The notes beneath the pieces are model-generated. The model was not told where the DNA came from. It saw only the letters and a program-made list of their open reading frames with translations, and ran no database searches. Positions 1 through 12,120 of a DNA stretch of 64,000 nucleotides are shown here, piece by piece; position 1 is the stretch's first letter, and every line of letters begins with the position of its first letter. The translations under genes were made by a program, and so were the position numbers. Source of the DNA: Zygaena filipendulae (lineage: Eukaryota > Arthropoda > Insecta > Lepidoptera > Zygaenidae); assembly GCA_907165275.2 (NCBI GenBank), contig OU015670.1, positions 9,265,501-9,329,500 of the forward strand, read 5' to 3'.

Positions 1-420
1 TGTTATATTTGTTTTGTTTTGAATATTTTTCTTTTATTTATTAAATAACCACCACACGTTTTTTATCGTTAGGTATATTATTTTAATACTTAATAATAAA
101 CTATAACATTAAAATGAGAGGAAACAATTTCGACTAGATGTAACAATGAAAAATATCAAACGCAGATTATTCGAAACATAAAAACAAAACCTAAACAATG
201 CCTTCTGTCTAAAGGTAGTGTAGAGAATTATTTAAAACAGATTGTCGAGGTCAGTTCTTATATTAATTTCAATGGATATGTCCTTCGCTATACCCCTGGG
301 CCCTGACAACGTGCATCCAAAATATGATGACAATCGGTTGAGCCGTTTAGGCGTGAAAGCGTAACAAACAAACAAACAAACTCACTTTCGCATTTATAAT
401 GTTAGTAAGGATATCTATTA

Positions 421-1743
421 TTATCTAGTTATAAAAAAAAAAACTATTGTTTTTTGGCCAATGTCGCTTGCATAAAAACGTTTGCCGAAAATAAACTTTG
501 TTTATAAATGATTTTATTTTTTTTTAGCTTTCGCGATATAAGAAAAATTCGGGCAATCGTAGAACGTGAAAAAATTTATAGAAATTAATATGAAAACTAG
601 CCCTGATTTATCACATTAAATAATAATGCAAGAACTCTGACCTTAAGCAATGGACCCATAGCAATGATTTTTGACAATATAATTACTGTTAGTGAAAAAA
701 TATAATCATCATTAAAAATAATGTGGTTTGAAGTGAAAATGTTAACTTTGACGCTGAAAGAGAAGATATTATGCTTATGCGTTGAAAGAATCACGTGGAA
801 GATTTTTAAAAGTGTAGAAATATCTAATCAATTCCATATCAAAAACATAACACAATAAAGGCGCAAAAACTTGACCAGAAAAATATATAAGGCGAGGCTT
901 GCAGTAGGTAAATCCAGTCACAGGATAAATAAACTAAAGGCTGGATTCTACTAACTAGTCCTATGTCGCAATTTTAGTAGTTAAAACTTAAAACCGAATC
1001 TTTTCGCTAACAAAACGCACCAAAAACTGCCAATTTTGAGGACTTGCAATTGTATTCGTTTAGTTTGTTTTACAATACTGGAGAAATATCATCAAAAATC
1101 ATTATTTACCTAGCTTATTTTACATAAATAAAATATTTTAGGAGATATAATTTTACTAGTATAGGGTTAGACAGTTTTGGCCTCAACGACGTGATCGAAA
1201 TTAGCAATTAATTGCTGAATCACAAAAAAAATCTGTTGAATTTAAAAATATCGCAAACATATTTATGCATGTTTTCCTCTGGTCAAGAGCCTTTAAAATT
1301 AACTTCTCTTAATATCTAACATTAAGACTATTTTATCATAAAACAACTATGTTGTATCCGCCACGAAAAATAACTTAAAGCTAATTTTTCTTTAATACAA
1401 TAAAAATAATATGTATCTAATAATATAGTCATATAATATATGTTAATAATTTATAATAGTTTCATTATAATTAATATGGCAACACCGACAATTGCACCAA
1501 AGATAAAATGACACACTTACAGAGATCATTGTTAAAAAAAACAGTTTGCATCACTGTAACACGGCAAAGTATATTATATTTAAATATTAAACTTCGGCTA
1601 CTATATTTTGTACTTTACTAACAGAATGTCAATGAATTTTAGTATCTGCAGAGTCAAAGTCGGGGCAATAGTTTTCACTTATATCCTTGGTCAACATAGA
1701 ATGCTTGTATCGACACACTTACCGATATTCAATTATATACACC
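421..1743. other. AT-rich stretch, nothing recognised
   Basis: No exon-like GC island, no inverted ends and no conserved frame seen. Confidence 0.5.
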
Positions 1744-1955
1744 GACTAGCTGTCTCGCGCTGTTTCACCCGCGATGGTTTCGGAGTTCCCGCGGGAATTC
1801 CAGTGTAAAATATAGTAGATATAAACCTTCCCCATGAATACTCTATCTATTGGTGAAAACTGCGTGAAAATCCGTCGCGAAGTTTTAAAGATCTAAGCAT
1901 AAAATACATAGGGACAGACAGACGGCGGGAAGCGACTTTGTTTTAAACTATGTGT
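1744..1955 (+). repeat. CTAGCTG-type repeat copy
   Basis: CTAGCTGTCTCGCGCTGTTT start and GGACAGACAGACGGCGGG end. A fragment of the 3' half is at 270-412. Confidence 0.7.
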
Positions 1956-2052
1956 TTGGCCGTGTGGCCACAACGCATTTTTGTATGTAATATACCGCAG
2001 CGGCGCCGCTCAGGCGCCTGACCTGAACCGCACCGCACCGTGTGGGTTGGCT

Positions 2053-2119
2053 CTGAAAGGTGATGTCATCAAGATCGAAGTGCCATTTAATGCCATCTAT
2101 CTTGATGATTACCTTTCAG
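2053..2119 (+). ncRNA. Candidate pre-miRNA-like hairpin
   Basis: CTGAAAGGTGATGTCATCAAG and CTTGATGATTACCTTTCAG pair over about 21 bases with one small asymmetric bulge around a 22-base loop. It lies in a locally GC-rich island (1990-2050). Could equally be a decayed MITE. Confidence 0.25.
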
Positions 2120-2275
2120 GCTTTCAGTTATTACAATACCTACTTCAATTAACTAGGAAGTGCCTTCTACTGCTTTATGACACCAAACACTATGTATGTG
2201 TTTAATTTTCCTGTATATCGGTATAATTATTATGTATACAATTGTATACAATTAATACCATAAATTATATACAAA

Positions 2276-2593
2276 GGGGATGTGGACTACTTTTGCAAAT
2301 CAAAATTCTAGAAAGAAAATAAAAAAAAACAATAAACACGTATTTTTTGCTATTTTAAATAAATTAAAATATACAGAGATAAAGCGCATTAAAGTTTATG
2401 GTGAGGGGGTCGTGACGTCACTAACCGCTAAAACCGCCATACAAACTGTCAGAATAGTGACGTCACGCGGAATTTCAACTCAATATATCGCAGTTATTTT
2501 TTGATTACGTAAAAAAAGAAAAAATACGTGTCCAATATTTTTTTAATAATCTACAAGACGGACTAAAAAATAAAAATTAGTCCACATGCCCAT
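2276..2593 (+). mobile_element. About 320-bp MITE with CRE-like core, copy 1
   Basis: Ends GGGGATGTGGACTAC and the complement of TAGTCCACATGCCCAT; interior ACACGTATTTTTTGC, AAGCGCATTAAAG, then two GTGACGTCA words about 50 bases apart, then CAAGACGGACTAAAAA. Confidence 0.85.
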
Positions 2594-3461
2594 TAATACC
2601 AAAGGTTTCCTGCTCTAGTTTGGAATTTCACGCAAAACTGCTATATGTATTATGTAGTAGAATTGGTAAAGTTAGTTTCTGAGTAAAGTGCATCGATCTC
2701 ATATAAAAAGTAGATACACAGTCCCATACAAAAGTTCACTTGAAAACTGTCCACAGTCGTGTTTACGTAGTTAAAGCTGTGGTTATAGTTGGTATAAACA
2801 TAAATTAATGCAAATTTAACCTTAAGTACTCGACTCAAAGTTATATTTACAAAGCAATCTACAAAAAGCAATAAAATTTTACGACCGCGTTTCGACAGTA
2901 GGACAAGGTGTGAAATGTTCGAGTGGGCGCTCATTTCATGAGGACATTTTTCGACGCTGATTGTGTATGCAATTTTTATATGAGATCGATGGTAAAGTGA
3001 CATAATACCTATAAACATAAGTAACCACTAGAGCTAAACGCATTTCACCCTCCTCCGTACTGTTGTCGTGGCCCGCGGGTGAAAACGGTGAAGTCACGGT
3101 GTTCACTCAAATTCGGAGAGAGAGAGGAGAACTATGCAAACCAGTTTTAGTATTATACTTACATTAAAAATGAACAAACAACAAGCCTTATGTTAAATTT
3201 TAGCACCAAACGAAAGAAAATAACAAGAAATCATCTAGGATTTTTCTTCTTCTATCTAGTATATTCTATAATATCTATTATAAAATGATCAAGCAAGCAT
3301 TTTTTTCTGTAACCTTCTCTAGAGCTGCGTTTTTCAACGCTTCCAAGTTCGGAGACAGGGTTGAGAAACCCAGACCTAAAGAATAATTCTATTACTTATG
3401 ATATTTCTATTATTTTCATGAGGCTTCTAAAAATTGTGCTCTCAAAAAAAAGTGTTGCCAC
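2594..3461. other. No gene recognised
   Basis: A 122-codon minus frame at 2650-3018 has no motif, AT-driven composition and no splice context; not called. Confidence 0.5.
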
Positions 3462-3644
3462 CTTAGCCAAGTTGACAATATAATGTGATCGTTAACGCTA
3501 TGGAAAACTAAGGAAATTATCGTAATTCGTAATGTCACGTGATCACGATAAATTGTACTTTGGATTGGACGTGACCACGTGATATGGCGATAAAAAGAAG
3601 ATAGTTTACGTTCCTTATTTTCCTATAGCGTTAACTTGGCTAAG
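3462..3644. mobile_element. Small MITE with inverted ends
   Basis: CTTAGCCAAGTT at the left and AACTTGGCTAAG at the right. Inside, GTTAACGCTATGG pairs with CCTATAGCGTTAAC. A 17-base block separates the two pairing parts on the left only. Confidence 0.7.
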
Positions 3645-3693
3645 AGGGCTGAAGAGCTGACAGTATAAGTGGTAATGGGCGCCAACTATAAGA

Positions 3694-3821
3694 TGGGCAT
3701 TGGGCAATCAACATGATAAAAGCCTGCCGATTTCGGGTTGAAACCCGATAAAATAACGTAAAAGACTGCCTTTCATCGGGTTTAAACTCAAGCACCGGGT
3801 AGGTTGCTCATCTACAGAGCC
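3694..3821. mobile_element. Short palindromic MITE (GGGCAATCAA type), copy 1
   Basis: Left GGGCAATCAACATGATAAA and right CAAGCACCGGGTAGGTTGC form imperfect inverted halves around AACCCGATAAAAT / TCATCGGGTTTAAA. Confidence 0.6.
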
Positions 3822-4247
3822 AACGGGTACTCTGTCGGGTAGACTCGCCTAGCGCTGAATATACCAAGTCGGCGTCACGCTCCGTTACGTAACGTGACGC
3901 ACACTTGGCGACGGGCCTCAGTGTTTAGTGTACACGCGTCGCTAATACGCAGTGACAAGTGTGAATCAAGCTTTACAAACGAATTTCTTATGTGATTTTT
4001 AGTTGAAAACTTCTTTGTTTATGTTCATCTAAAGTTTAAACTATACGAGTGGACCTAAGCGTTAATAAATTTAAATTTCTTTGTACTGATAACATATCTT
4101 TCTTTAGATATAAATTTAAAATATCCCCTTAATACCTATATAAAAAATCACAATAACTTGATAAAAACACACATTACCTACAAGATCACAGACATTTTTA
4201 ACCCTGCCTAAAATCATGAGTTACTGCGGCATTGGAGATTGTTAATT

Positions 4248-4485
4248 TGGATGCAGATAAGCAATAACACGTTAACCCACAAAATTAAGTTATTGATTCA
4301 GAACAATATATTGAGAGTTGGGGAACGTTTTTTAATTATGTGTTTACTTTATTACATTGCTTAAATATGTAACTAAATATTGAACATAAAAAATGTTGAC
4401 ACAAAATGGCGCTCCTACTTTTAAAACACGATTTACTCAAAATTTCTCCAATGTGGGTTAACACACTATTGCTTATCTATGTCCA
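4248..4485 (-). mobile_element. 237-bp MITE, copy 1
   Basis: The ends are inverted repeats of about 32 bases (TGGATGCAGATAAGCAATAA and the complement of GCTTATCTATGTCCA). The interior contains AAAATGGCGCTCCTAC. Inverted relative to copies at 24522 and 42036. Confidence 0.9.
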
Positions 4486-4951
4486 TTTATACCCAATCTG
4501 ACCTTGAAAGCTGTGTTGCCAGCCGAGTATAACAAATAATTTAGGAATCTCTTAAAAAATTCAGACTCCACTCTGTAATCTAATTAAAAGTTCAATTTCA
4601 AACTATCGAAATTGCGTGGTAAACTCATGTAAACAATAAATGATTATAAATCACATTCTGAAATATATTACGTCATAATCTCATTTAGTTATGGGTGATT
4701 TTAAGTAATTTTACTATACAATATTCGCGATGGCAAACCAGCAAGAAGTATTATGTCATAAAAAGCAAAATTAAAAAAACTGCCCAGCCAGAGTTGGTAA
4801 CAATGCGACAGTAACTAAAGATCCATTTATACCCCATCTATCATAAAAACATTACCTTTCCTTTTCTGCCTTTCCATTCTTTCAAATCCTTTCAAATTAC
4901 AACGTAACAGTATTGCCAGAAACCCAGAACCTGCTCGTTTTCGGGGAGATT

Positions 4952-7742
4952 TTATGCCGGCCGTGGACCTCTTTGCACCAACTTCGTCGATTTATTAGGC
5001 TCCTCTGCCGTTATTATATGAGACATTGTCGTATGACGTCTGGAAATAAGACAAAAAGTTAATGACTGTCTGTTAAAATCATGTACTGGCACAGATAATA
5101 AACTGTTGGTACCTAATGGTAACTGCATCTTGTGGTAAATATATAAAAAAAATAAAAACAAACCTCAACCCTCTCTCCCCTTTAAAAGACAAACTGCACA
5201 GAGTACATTTCCATTCCAAATTTGAAACTTTATCCTCTTTTGCCATAGACAGATCCACAATGGCGGCACCGGCGTTGTTTAAGCTCTGTTCACTCCCAAT
5301 TATGGCTTTATCTGTTGTTGCATCTATGTGAGTTGTGGAACCTGACATTTTCCTGTTGTCTATGACTTTTGATTTTATTGACTGTAAATTTTCTTTTGGG
5401 ATTTTCTTATCAATCGAGTATGCTTTTGACTTGAAATCTGTAACAAAATATTTACAATTTCGATACTAGGTAAAATGATTGAAATGATATAATATTTAAA
5501 AACAAAAATATATAACTACGGGTAACATATTTTTGTTTTTGTAGCAGTAGTTTTTGCGTTAAATCGTAACAAAAAATCAAATCTTTCCACTTTATAATTT
5601 GTTCTAACAAAATCAAAAGTTTTCACAGGAATTTTTTGTTCGGTCACTTTCATTCTACGGATGCATATACTCGGTCACCTTTAGTAACAATGAGGATGTT
5701 GGGCACGCCCATGACGACGTCGGGCGAGCCGCTGCCGCTGCGCGCGCCGCCCTCCCCGCCCCCGCCCCCGGCCCGCTGCGCGTCGAGCTCCACCGGCCGG
5801 GCGGGCGGCGTCGCCTCGTCGCTGGAGCCTTCCGTGTCGCTCGCTTTGCCCCGCGCCTGGTTCTTCTTCACCCGCTTCCTGAACCTACGGTGCAAAACAC
5901 TGGTCAACAAAAAAAAAAATTTTTTTTGCTTATGGGTTTTACTTAATATGTATATTCTGATTACATAAGCACATATTATATATAAAAAAAAATGTGATTA
6001 CAAATCAAAAATATTTGCTTTGAATTTTGATCGATTTGACCAATTATTGTCAATTTTTTATGTATTTTTATTGATTTTAATTTTCCCATTTTTTTGGTAT
6101 AAAAGCAAATTCAGAACTATTTTTGGTTCCTCTTCTTATTTTTAGTTTCTAGATATAAAAGCAATAAAAATAAACTATGTATAACCCGTGCGCAAAAATG
6201 CTGTAGACCAGTGAATCTATACATAGTAGTTTAAGAATATACATAGTTGTTTAAGAAAATACATAGTAGTTTAAGAATATACATAGTAGTTTAAGAATAT
6301 ACATAGTAGTTTAAGAATGTTGCCACCCCTGTAACTGTGTAAACCCCTGTGTACTGTGTGCACTGTACGACTATCGATATTTAAGAACCTTTTGGACGTA
6401 CACTTAGTCTATCTATACTAATATTATAAAGAGCAAAAGTTTGTGAGTTTGTGACGTTGTAGGGGGTAATCTCTGGATCTACTGAACCGATTTAAAAAAT
6501 TCATTCACTTATAGGAAGCTACTGATTAAACTAAAGCAAAGCATCTGCGTCACCTTTTCCTCGGTCTCCTGGATACGGTCTTCTTCATTTTCTCCTCGTT
6601 GTTGTTGTTGATGTGTATGTACTTGTCGCACATCTTCACGTACTTGTGTGTCTTGTCTAAGTTCTCCGGATCCGTACTACTTGTGATGTCACTCTTATCG
6701 CACGCAAACAGGTCCGTTTCGTTGCTCAGATCGTTGCTATCTATAATGGCGCTGGAAGTGAAAGATATTTTTATTTATTCTTGTTTGCACAAATACCTTA
6801 CAAATGGCAAACTCAATGCCATGCAGGTAAAATATATACATATATGATTAGTAAAGTTAAAAAAATATTCAAATTATGATATACCTAACTGACCCCCGTG
6901 GTTTTAACTGCATTAATGTAGGACCTGCCCAAGAGCCTATTTACTTGCCAAATATCAACTTCATAGGTCACAGTTTTCGAAATTTTGTTGAGTCTATGAG
7001 TCAGTGACCTTTTGTTTTTATATACCTACCTACATTAAACCAAATTAAATCAGATCAATAGATTTTTTTTTAATGAAACATGCAATGTTCTAAGTTAAGA
7101 TTTAGAACACTTTATCAGTATATCCTTAAAAAAAATGCTTCCTACCACAACACTATAAGGTTACATTAAAAATAAGATCCCATCAAAAACATTTTCTAGA
7201 AAAATGTTGCCAAGATAGGACCATATTATGACTCGCACTGTCGTTATCAGATCTCATATAGAGCCAAGCTTTTAACTCTACACACCCTAACTACTTTACA
7301 AGGCCTAACTTTACAAACTCTACACCTTAGTCAAAATATGTGACTTGGTCATTATCTTATTGTTACAATTACAAATATCTTATTGTTACATTAAAAATAA
7401 TTCCCGCGGGAACTCCCAAACTACTGTGGGTAACACTGCAGGGGACAACTAGTGTATAATATATCAAATATTTAGCTGTTTCTCATCTTTATAGTTATTT
7501 ACTAGCCTGTATTCAGAAAAACATGATTGCTGAAAACTATTTTGACTACTGTAACAAGTTTCTCACCTACAATCCGATAAATCACTTTGTGTGTTCGACA
7601 TCTCCAGCTTTTTTATTTCAAACGTTATATTTATCCTCTTGTATATTTCTTCTGTTATATTACGACATTTTTCGTACTTCAATTGGTGTGATTCTCCAGG
7701 CAATGGTGACCATACATTTTGACTGTTGTCTAAGGTAGACAT
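4952..7742 (-). CDS. Unrecognised five-exon gene with C-terminal C2H2-like zinc knuckle
   Basis: Coding exons, in transcript order on the minus strand: 7742-7567, 6751-6554, 5884-5679, 5437-5170, 5039-4952. All introns are GT-AG and every junction keeps phase, giving 936 coding bases and 311 residues. The start is MSTLDNSQ; no better upstream Met is seen. The N-terminal half is polar and acidic (exon 2 carries DLSNETDLFACDKSD and a run of Asn). The exon 2/3 junction encodes a very basic stretch (RRPRKRFRKRVKKNQ), a likely nuclear signal. A Gly/Ser-rich linker follows in GC-rich exon 3. The last junction completes Cys271-X2-Cys274-X10-His285-X4-His290, a C2H2-like zinc site, ending about 20 residues before the stop. 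I do not recognise the family. Nuclear location is inference. The intron at 5885-6553 holds a 20-bp tandem array. No transcript evidence is available, so exon 1 or extra 5' exons could differ. Confidence 0.72.
6221..6320 (+). repeat. 20-bp tandem array, five units
   Basis: ACATAGTAGTTTAAGAATAT starts at 6221, 6241, 6261, 6281 and 6301 with single substitutions. In the intron between exons 2 and 3 of the minus-strand gene. Confidence 0.95.
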
Positions 7743-8917
7743 TTTCCTTAAAGACTTCTAATTAGATTCTTATAAGTTGCGATCTGGAGTTTTGTAGCTT
7801 CTTACCAATAGTACAGTTTTTAGCGCGTAGTAACAAAATATATCCATTATTAATAATGGATATATTTAGATGGTTCAAGCAAGAAATGTTGCGAAATCAC
7901 AAAGACACTGCAAAATCATTGTTGTCATAGAATTGTTGTTAGAGAATCGGATAATCCGCTCTAATAGTTAACTATTCAACATAGATCAACTTAGAACTGT
8001 GTTTTTGAGCGTTTACCACTCGTTTTATTGGTATGAAACGCAAACGTAAGGAGTTTTTCTAACAAAGAGCAATTATTCAAACTATTTTATGGCACCCGCA
8101 CCACCACAGCATAGCAACAACGGATCTAAATATATATACAGAAGACTAGATAAAGTTACGATGTACGCTCCCAGTTCAAATGAAAAATAACGATTAAAAA
8201 CAACAAAAAAAATTATATAATTAAATTAAACAATAACAAAAGCCTTTGCGGCTTTTTTGGATTTTTGACATTTTTAAACTTAGTGTTGCCTTGATGCTAA
8301 TTAAGTAGGTAGATAGGTACAATTTTATGTGATTGTGATTTCTTTTACTTTTTCTTGAATCTTGTCACATGATCTGACATTCATAAAGATACATTTACAC
8401 TCCCAGCTTCGCTGACAATGAGTTTCTTAAGTCAGTTAAGCAGTTTTTACTTGTTTAAATACCAAAAAGTAGAAACTCCAATTAAAAATTAAAATGTACA
8501 CTTCAAAATTAAAATATAAGTATGAAAACGGCCGCAGTTCACCGCTTTCAACCTACTATAATTAATGTACATATAGCAGGAAGGCAAAGGAAACTTAGTC
8601 CATACAGTCAATTAATTTGTTTTATTTTCTTCTGAATGCATTGGTGGATTTGGTAAGATGCATTTCGATGCTATACTGTAAGTTTTGGCAGCAACTCATC
8701 ACAGTTGAACCTAGGACGGTGTAGTTTGTGGGAAGTTGCATAGTAAAACGACAACCTCCCGACGAATGCCTCATTTCATTACTATTATGCAAAATCCACT
8801 ACATTCACACAATATTAATCACGATAAACTAATTTGTAAAACAAAGAAATAAAAGATGTTCATTTCTGCTAAAATCCCACGAAAAGTCCGAAAGCTCAAA
8901 AACAATTATTTTAAACT
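7743..8917. other. 5' flank of the minus-strand gene
   Basis: Should hold its promoter and any 5' UTR exon. No clear TATA or CpG island seen. 8590-8760 is a diverged relative of 15950-16110. Confidence 0.4.
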
Positions 8918-9095
8918 AGCTGTGCCCCGCGGTTTCACCCACGGCAATTTCGGAGTTCCCGCAGGAATTCCGGTTTAAAAAGTACCCTATGTCCTTCTCT
9001 GTACCCCTGACAACGTGCATGCCAAATTTCATCCAAATCCGTTCAGCCGTTTTTGCGTGATGGAGTAACAAACATCCAAACATTCAAACATCCCG
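8918..9095 (+). repeat. CTAGCTGTGCCCCGCGG-type lepidopteran repeat
   Basis: The best copy of the most abundant family here. It runs CTAGCTGTGCCCCGCGGTTT, TTTCGGAGTTCCCGCAGG, AAAAAGTACCCTATGTCC, then CATGCCAAATTTCATCCAAA. Non-coding. Confidence 0.85.
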
Positions 9096-9908
9096 TGGAC
9101 GGAGAATAGAATGGACGAGCTGCTAAAATAATAATAATTACAAGAGTGAGAAAGTGCGAATGGGAAATACGTAGGTGCGAGCTGGACGAAACAATTGTTT
9201 TTGGTCTCTTTCTTGCGTATCGTTTATTTTTGTCTGCCTACAATTAATTGTAGGCAGACATCTACATTGTTCTTTGTTTATTTGGATAAAAAACGTTGTT
9301 TTTTTCAATTATTGAAAGCTAAATAGACTTTCATATCGTGTCTTAAGTGTTTATTTTTGTTGTGGACATAGTGTTATGTTGTATTTTAGGCTGTAAGAGC
9401 CGTAATGCTAGGAAAACGGAGAATGTAACATTTCATCGGTATGTAATGATTTACTTTCATGTAAATGTGTTTTGTTTGTGCGAAATAGCAAATATGTTCA
9501 AAATAACAGCTTTGTGGTATAAATCGTATAAATATAACAAAAAAATCAACATTAATTTGCTTTCTTATTTTAATGTATAATCTTGCCAAATTACGTAGTC
9601 CTTATTCCATAATGGCGACTATGTCGTTTCCACAAATTAACTAGAGTCGTTATCATGCTTTCCGTATTAAGTCGGGTTATACTACAACAAAGGTTGCTAG
9701 CTTACCCATATTAATTTCCCAATTTTTCATAATATTAGTAGGTACCTATGAGGTGTAACAAAATTATTTTGACCAAGTATCGTGCCAAATGCCAATCGTT
9801 TCCATCATTTCTTTTTCTTATCAACCTGGGACAAAATACTGAAAGATTCTAGTCAACTATCTCTCAGGCGCTGTATTTTAAAACTTCGGTGTCGAATTGA
9901 ATAAGTTC

Positions 9909-10098
9909 AATAGGCTACTTACATGAAATTTATAATAAGAAATTGTGTCAATATTTCAAAAATAGAGCCTTAGATAAGCGTTATCGTGAAAGATTTTCTA
10001 AAAAAATTTCAACAGTTTCCAAAATATTCAACTTTTAATTTTGTGAAACGGAACGTTGCAACGAAACACCAATCACAGCCAAGCTTGACACATGACGT
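9909..10098 (+). repeat. 190-bp direct repeat, copy 1
   Basis: Contains AAAAATAGAGCCTTAG, GCGTTATCGTGAAAGATTT and CGGAACGTTGCAACGAAACA; nearly identical to 15738-15922. The pair brackets the LINE. Confidence 0.85.
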
Positions 10099-10936
10099 GT
10101 GTAAGACTGGTGCAAAGTGAGTCTAAGCTGAAAAGCTTGCATGCTCTTGACTGTATGAGTAGTGTATGAAATAAACAATTTTATATCCAATTTGATTTGG
10201 AAATTTTAGAATATTGGGCCTGATGACTACATTGTCCACGTCATATTATTTTTTAATTTTTCATGTTAATACAGTTTGTATTCTATATTTTTTTTTCTTT
10301 TTCAGATGTCCTTTTAAATCGGTTAATCTTATTAACTGGATAGCAAGCACTGGTCGTGTAAATTGGAAACCAAATGGCTATTCAAGGATTCGTTTCAAGC
10401 ATTTCCCAAGCAGTTTCTGTTGAAAAACTAACCTTACTGACAATGAGAGCAGCTGGCGCGAACCAATAAGCAAGCAATAATAATCGTTTCAAAAACCATA
10501 AACCAAGCGCGCAACTTTTATGATGCCATGACGAGAAATATTAAGCTGGTTTGCCTCATCCGTACCGTGCGCTAAGGAACTTAAGTTCCAATAAAACGTT
10601 ATTTGCACCTACATAGTTTTCATTTCACTTGCTCCGCTTAAATTATAAATCCCCTTGACACCTTCACGAATCGATGATAACCTATCTACTCTATAAAACT
10701 ACATTTTACTTCCCATAGCTTTTTCATCACCAAACAAGCTAGAACTCCCTGGAAATTGGAAATAATTTATTTAGTGGTAATACTGGTAGTTTACATGTGT
10801 GCATAGGAAGAATATCACTTTCTCTTACCCTATACCCTTACACAGTCTTATCGCAGTTGCGTTATTGAATACACGTGTGTCACAAAACATCGAGTTAAAT
10901 GTAGTGATTGACCGTCCGGTATGTTCTAAGTGATGA

Positions 10937-12085
10937 GTGATGGCGGCTACTCTCGTAATAAATGAATTTCTCACATTCGTGCAAAATAAGGTGGATATTC
11001 TGGATGAATTGAGCATCGTGCAAATTTGTTCGTCCAACTTTAACGAAGCAGAAATCGAGAAAGGTAAAACCGAATTATACAACGCTGGGTCGTCGATAGG
11101 CTCGAAAGTAAAAATTCCACTTAGAAGAGGAGATGATAAAAAAAAGAAGGATATAAAAGACATAATTAAAATCTTTAAGGAGATTGAACCTACGCTGCTG
11201 CCTACATATGTGGCAAAGGATCTGAATCGGTTGCCACCGGTTTCGTTTGATCATGTTGACGTCACTCGTCTGCTGAAAGATATTAATTTATTAAAAACAA
11301 ACATTCAAACTATACAAGCTGAGAGTGTATCAAAAACGGAACTGGCAGAATTAGACACAAAGATAAGTACAGAATTGACGGGATTACATGCTACTTTAAT
11401 GAAATCTGATCTATTTCAAAACAATAGAAAAAATATAAATAATAGTAAGTTAACGACGACGCCTACGCGAGGCATAAATCGCTCTCCGCCTGCGCTTGTA
11501 CCGAAGACAATTGAAACCGGTTTGCCCGTTGTAGTGCACACGCCGACCTACCGTGATATCATCGCAGACGCATCGCAGCGACCGCCGCGGCGGTCAACTA
11601 TCGCCCGTATGCCGTATCCACCGTTAGGTGAAAATAGCGTAAATGAATCTTCGCTGCAGCCGGTACACATTGACAAACATAATAATTCTACAAGTATAAT
11701 TGACACGCAGAGACTTGAGCACAATCATAATCAGCATTTTAATTCTACTAAGACGAAGCACAAAAATAATAATAGAAAGGCGAGAAATCTGCGAGGAACT
11801 TTAGAAAATTCAACAAAAATTTTAGTAAGTCAGCCTAAAATTGCTATATACTTGTCACGAGCTACGAAGGGCACAACTGTAGAAGATATAAAAGGTCATA
11901 TAAAGGATATGAAAGAAGACTGTTTGGATATTGAGCTATTAAAACAATACAGAGAGGTTGAGTTTAGTTCATTTAAGATTACTGTGTTATCTAGTCAATT
12001 ACCTACTTTTTTAGACAAAGATTTCTGGCCTAGTGGGCTTGTGTTTCGTCGATTTCGGGAGCGTATAACAACCCCTGTTTACTGA
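10937..12085 (+). CDS. LINE ORF1 protein (RNA-binding, nucleic-acid chaperone type)
   Basis: 382 residues. The N-terminus (FLTFVQNKVDILDELSIVQI) resembles the short helical start common in insect CR1/Jockey-like ORF1 proteins. The middle (about residues 120-300) is polar and low in complexity, rich in Asn, Thr, Pro and Arg. The C-terminal about 90 residues, with AIYLSRATKGTTVEDIK and ending FWPSGLVFRRFRERI, look like the RRM-like domain seen in these ORF1 proteins. No CCHC knuckle is visible. The expected role is binding element RNA in the ribonucleoprotein particle. It lies 35 bases upstream of ORF2, so ORF2 probably relies on reinitiation or a similar mechanism. The start is the first ATG (ATGATGGCGGCT) of the open frame. 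Confidence 0.85.
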   Translation: MMAATLVINEFLTFVQNKVDILDELSIVQICSSNFNEAEIEKGKTELYNAGSSIGSKVKIPLRRGDDKKKKDIKDIIKIFKEIEPTLLPTYVAKDLNRLPPVSFDHVDVTRLLKDINLLKTNIQTIQAESVSKTELAELDTKISTELTGLHATLMKSDLFQNNRKNINNSKLTTTPTRGINRSPPALVPKTIETGLPVVVHTPTYRDIIADASQRPPRRSTIARMPYPPLGENSVNESSLQPVHIDKHNNSTSIIDTQRLEHNHNQHFNSTKTKHKNNNRKARNLRGTLENSTKILVSQPKIAIYLSRATKGTTVEDIKGHIKDMKEDCLDIELLKQYREVEFSSFKITVLSSQLPTFLDKDFWPSGLVFRRFRERITTPVY

Positions 12086-12120
12086 CTTTGCTTGTTAATT
12101 TTATTTTTTAAGTAACTATA

